Shown piece after piece: positions 61,702 through 64,000 of a DNA stretch of 64,000 bases (positions within the stretch are counted from its first letter, which is position 1; each line of letters opens with the position of its first letter). Under the pieces are notes generated by a model that saw only the letters and a list, made by a program, of their open reading frames with translations, was not told where the DNA came from and did not search any database. Source of the stretch: CAZFER01 sp964517495 (lineage in GTDB: Bacteria > Hinthialibacterota > Hinthialibacteria > Hinthialibacterales > Hinthialibacteraceae); NCBI GenBank assembly GCA_964517495.1, contig CAZFER010000016.1, positions 1 to 64,000 on the forward strand. The letters are read 5' to 3'. Both the position numbers and the translations under genes were made by a program.

Positions 61702-64000
61702 TCACACAACTGCCCGGTTTCGGTCGAGGGCAAATAGATCTTTTAGTTCCTGAGTGGACAATTCAGTAAGCCAAGCTTCACCGGTTCCGACAATGCCTTC
61801 GGCGAGTTCCTTTTTTTGTTCGATCAATTGATCGATGCGTTCTTCCAAGGTACCTGTGCATAGAAATTTATGGACCTGAACATTTTTGGTTTGCCCGATA
61901 CGAAAGACACGGTCGGTGGCTTGATTTTCAACAGCGGGGTTCCACCAGCGATCGAAGTGGAAAACATGGTTGGCTCGGGTGAGGTTCAGGCCAGTGCCTC
62001 CCGCTTTAAGAGAAAGGACAAATATATTGGGGCCGTGATCTTCATTTTGAAAATAGTGGATCATGGCATCCCGTTTTTTCTTGGGAACGCCACCGTGCAG
62101 GAAGAAAACCCGCCGCCCAAACTGTTCCTGTAAAAATTGCTGTAGCATGGAACCCATCACGGTATATTGGGAAAAGATGAGTGCCCTTTCATTCATTTCA
62201 ATGATTTCTTCGAGCATTTCCAACAATCGGCTGAGTTTTCCTGAGCGTCCAAGGATGGATGAATTATCATTCAAAAAATGAGCGGGGTGATTGCACACCT
62301 GTTTCAATCTTGTGAGGGTGGACAACACGAGGCCTTTTCGTTGAATGCCTTCGGATTGGGCTAAATCTTTGGCGGCTTCGTCCACAACGGCGGAATAGAG
62401 CGACGCTTGTTCTTTGGTGAGGTTGCAAAAGACTTTCATTTCCATCTTATCGGGAAGATCGGAGATGATTGATTTTTCAGTTTTCAAACGCCGGAGGATA
62501 AATGGGCCGGTTAATCGTTTAAGCCGATTAATTGCGTCTTCATCATGCCATGCCTGGATGGGGATGAAATAATTTTCCTTAAAGTTTTTAAGTGAACCCA
62601 GGAATCCTGGATTAAGAAAATCCAGGATAGACCAAAGATCGCCAATGTTGTTTTCCACCGGTGTGCCGGTTAAAGCTAAGCGGTAATCAGTTTGGAGCGT
62701 TCGCGCGGCTTTGGCTTGTTTGGTTTGGGGATTTTTTATATTTTGTGCTTCGTCCAGGATAACAGCTCGCCAGGAGAGTTCTTTAAAAATCTCAATATCG
62801 CGATGCAACAAGGCAAAGCTGGTAATCACAAGCGCCTGTTGAAGGGCCTTTTTCTTGAATGTGTTTCCTTTTTTGCGTGTGCTGCCGTGATGAATCATGA
62901 CGGGAAGTTCGGGGGTAAACCGTTCGGCCTCTTTTTGCCAATTACCAACGACTGACGTGGGGCAGACTAACAAAACCGGCTTTTTACCTTGTTCATGCCA
63001 ATCGTGTTGAATGAGCGCAAGTGCCTGGATGGTTTTACCCAAGCCCATATCATCCGCCAGGCAGGCCCCCAATCCCCATTGGCTTAGGAAGGACATCCAT
63101 GAGTATCCGCGGCGCTGGTATGGACGCAAGGTACCGTTAAATGATTCATAGGGTTGTTGTTCCTCAAACGTTTCTTTTCCTTCCAAGCGGTTAAGCAGTT
63201 CGCCAATCCAGCCATCGGCTTTTACGCCCGCAAAATCAAATCCATCCGGCGTATTAGCTCGCCCCAGTGCCATTTGGACGACTTCCTGAAGAGAGGCAGA
63301 CGAAGAAGTTTTGGATTTCAGAAATTCAACGGCGGCTTTGATTTCTTCGGCGTTGATGTGCATCCACTGTCCGCGAACTTTAACCAACGGCACTTTCATT
63401 TCCGCCAGTTCTTTCAACTCTTCCAATGTTAAATCCTGATCACCAATGGCAGTTTGCCATTTGAATGTGAGGATGCTCGAAAGTGAAAAACCGGCATCGC
63501 TTTGCATGGCAGGGCTTTTAAAATTGGCGCGCATGGAAAGGCGTTGATTGGTTCCCTTCCCTGTCCACCATGATGGAAGAATGACACTGAAGCCCATATC
63601 CTTTAGCATGAGGGCGCTTTCATTTAAAAAAGAGAATGCGCCATGTTCATTGGTCTCATACCCATCAGGTTTTGGACCTTCCAAACTACGTTCGATTGAC
63701 GAATTAATCCCGCTGGCTTGACCCAATGAAAATAAGAGATATTCCGACGGAGAAAAACCAGGACGTTGCAAGTATTTGGCAGACCGGCTTTTTGGATTCC
63801 ATACTTCTTTGGCCTCAATCAAGAGGCTTGGATCGGAGACATCTTCAAGGAGATATCGAACTTTCCAGTGGCTATTGGCTGATTTTCGTTTTTGAACCAT
63901 AGAATCTTCTTCAGGTTCTTCCAACCGAAAGCATAAACGAAAGGGAGAATCACTGGTTAAAGCGATTGGTTTTTTCCATTCTCTTACACGCTTAACCAAT
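61702..64000 (-). CDS. SNF2-family DEAD/DEAH-box ATPase, N-terminus outside the window
   Basis: At least 765 residues; the frame is open to the window edge, so the true start is probably beyond 64000. It contains a DUF3670/SNF2_N2-like region, then helicase motifs: Walker A ADDMGLGKTIQAL, DEAQ in ILDEAQNIKNP, LTGTPVENNIGDLWSI, and a C-terminal helicase domain with LSLKAGGTGLNLT and RIGQTKNVQVHKF. It translocates on double-stranded DNA in the family. It is coupled to the SWIM gene. Confidence 0.9.
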   Translation of the reverse strand, partial: LVKRVREWKKPIALTSDSPFRLCFRLEEPEEDSMVQKRKSANSHWKVRYLLEDVSDPSLLIEAKEVWNPKSRSAKYLQRPGFSPSEYLLFSLGQASGINSSIERSLEGPKPDGYETNEHGAFSFLNESALMLKDMGFSVILPSWWTGKGTNQRLSMRANFKSPAMQSDAGFSLSSILTFKWQTAIGDQDLTLEELKELAEMKVPLVKVRGQWMHINAEEIKAAVEFLKSKTSSSASLQEVVQMALGRANTPDGFDFAGVKADGWIGELLNRLEGKETFEEQQPYESFNGTLRPYQRRGYSWMSFLSQWGLGACLADDMGLGKTIQALALIQHDWHEQGKKPVLLVCPTSVVGNWQKEAERFTPELPVMIHHGSTRKKGNTFKKKALQQALVITSFALLHRDIEIFKELSWRAVILDEAQNIKNPQTKQAKAARTLQTDYRLALTGTPVENNIGDLWSILDFLNPGFLGSLKNFKENYFIPIQAWHDEDAINRLKRLTGPFILRRLKTEKSIISDLPDKMEMKVFCNLTKEQASLYSAVVDEAAKDLAQSEGIQRKGLVLSTLTRLKQVCNHPAHFLNDNSSILGRSGKLSRLLEMLEEIIEMNERALIFSQYTVMGSMLQQFLQEQFGRRVFFLHGGVPKKKRDAMIHYFQNEDHGPNIFVLSLKAGGTGLNLTRANHVFHFDRWWNPAVENQATDRVFRIGQTKNVQVHKFLCTGTLEERIDQLIEQKKELAEGIVGTGEAWLTELSTQELKDLFALDRNRAVV

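Noticed and set aside
1..64000. tRNA or rRNA genes
   Set aside because: I looked for the T-loop consensus and for rRNA signatures on both strands by eye and saw none; a tRNAscan run would be needed to exclude one.

Overview
The window looks like part of a draft or metagenome-assembled chromosome of an uncultured Gram-negative-type heterotroph. A run of exactly 100 N at 21142-21241 marks a scaffold join. An outer-membrane barrel protein, many signal peptides and a lipoprotein point to a diderm envelope. The gene mix (DUF1080, ThuA-like, LamG, DUF2961 and PhoD-like proteins, TAT-exported sugar isomerase/epimerase, standalone type II prepilin-like proteins, cohesin/dockerin modules, Asp23/AmaP) resembles poorly cultured lineages such as Hydrogenedentota, Sumerlaeota, Hinthialibacterota or planctomycete relatives. 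No rRNA, tRNA or phylogenetic marker was found that would settle this, so the placement is an inference.

Layout. 1-8 kb: a cut-off Rpn-type nuclease gene, a secreted PhoD-like phosphatase, an orphan DNA methyltransferase, a Cache-like/GGDEF diguanylate cyclase, and a coupled ACT-domain/DUF711 pair. 8-15 kb: a secretome island of LamG proteins, prepilin-like proteins (one broken), DUF1080, ThuA-like and DUF4198 proteins. 15-20 kb: a chemoreceptor with three tandem zinc-binding CZB modules in its sensor region, then a GC-rich umuDC operon. 20-26 kb: a secreted endonuclease/exonuclease/phosphatase protein, an Rpn-family gene broken by the gap, a prepilin-like protein, rpmE, a deoxyhypusine-synthase-like protein, nickel superoxide dismutase with its maturation protease, and a STAS protein. 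26-31 kb: a minus-strand run queE-queC-DUF2961 lipoprotein-GT39 membrane glycosyltransferase. 31-34 kb: an unusual TagA/polyprenyl-transferase-like fusion and a FemAB-like acyltransferase. 34.9-36.9 kb: a T-box leader, a leucine-rich small ORF and leuA. 37-43.5 kb: an antitoxin with a truncated PIN toxin, a membrane AlkP-superfamily hydrolase, a sirtuin with a DUF92 membrane protein, pcm and a methyltransferase fragment. 43.8-48 kb: a GT87 glycosyltransferase, then Asp23-AmaP-gatC and two exported proteins. 48-54.5 kb: mltG, an M20 peptidase, a secreted aldose epimerase, a TAT-exported sugar isomerase and an outer-membrane protein. 54.6-59 kb: a cohesin/dockerin protein with a long Thr/Pro linker, and a GT4. 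59-64 kb: a sigma-70 factor behind a sigma-54-like promoter, a higBA module with overlapping promoter and operator, and a SWIM/SNF2 pair that runs off the right edge.

Together the genes suggest a cell that exports many carbohydrate-binding and carbohydrate-processing proteins, builds surface glycans, and controls leucine synthesis by tRNA sensing. The most notable points are the T-box plus leucine-rich small ORF before leuA, the triple-CZB chemoreceptor with all twelve predicted zinc ligands, the TagA fusion that lacks the usual sugar-transferase domain, a shared C-terminal DWSL(Y/F) ending on two secreted LamG proteins, and three copies of a dispersed intergenic repeat.
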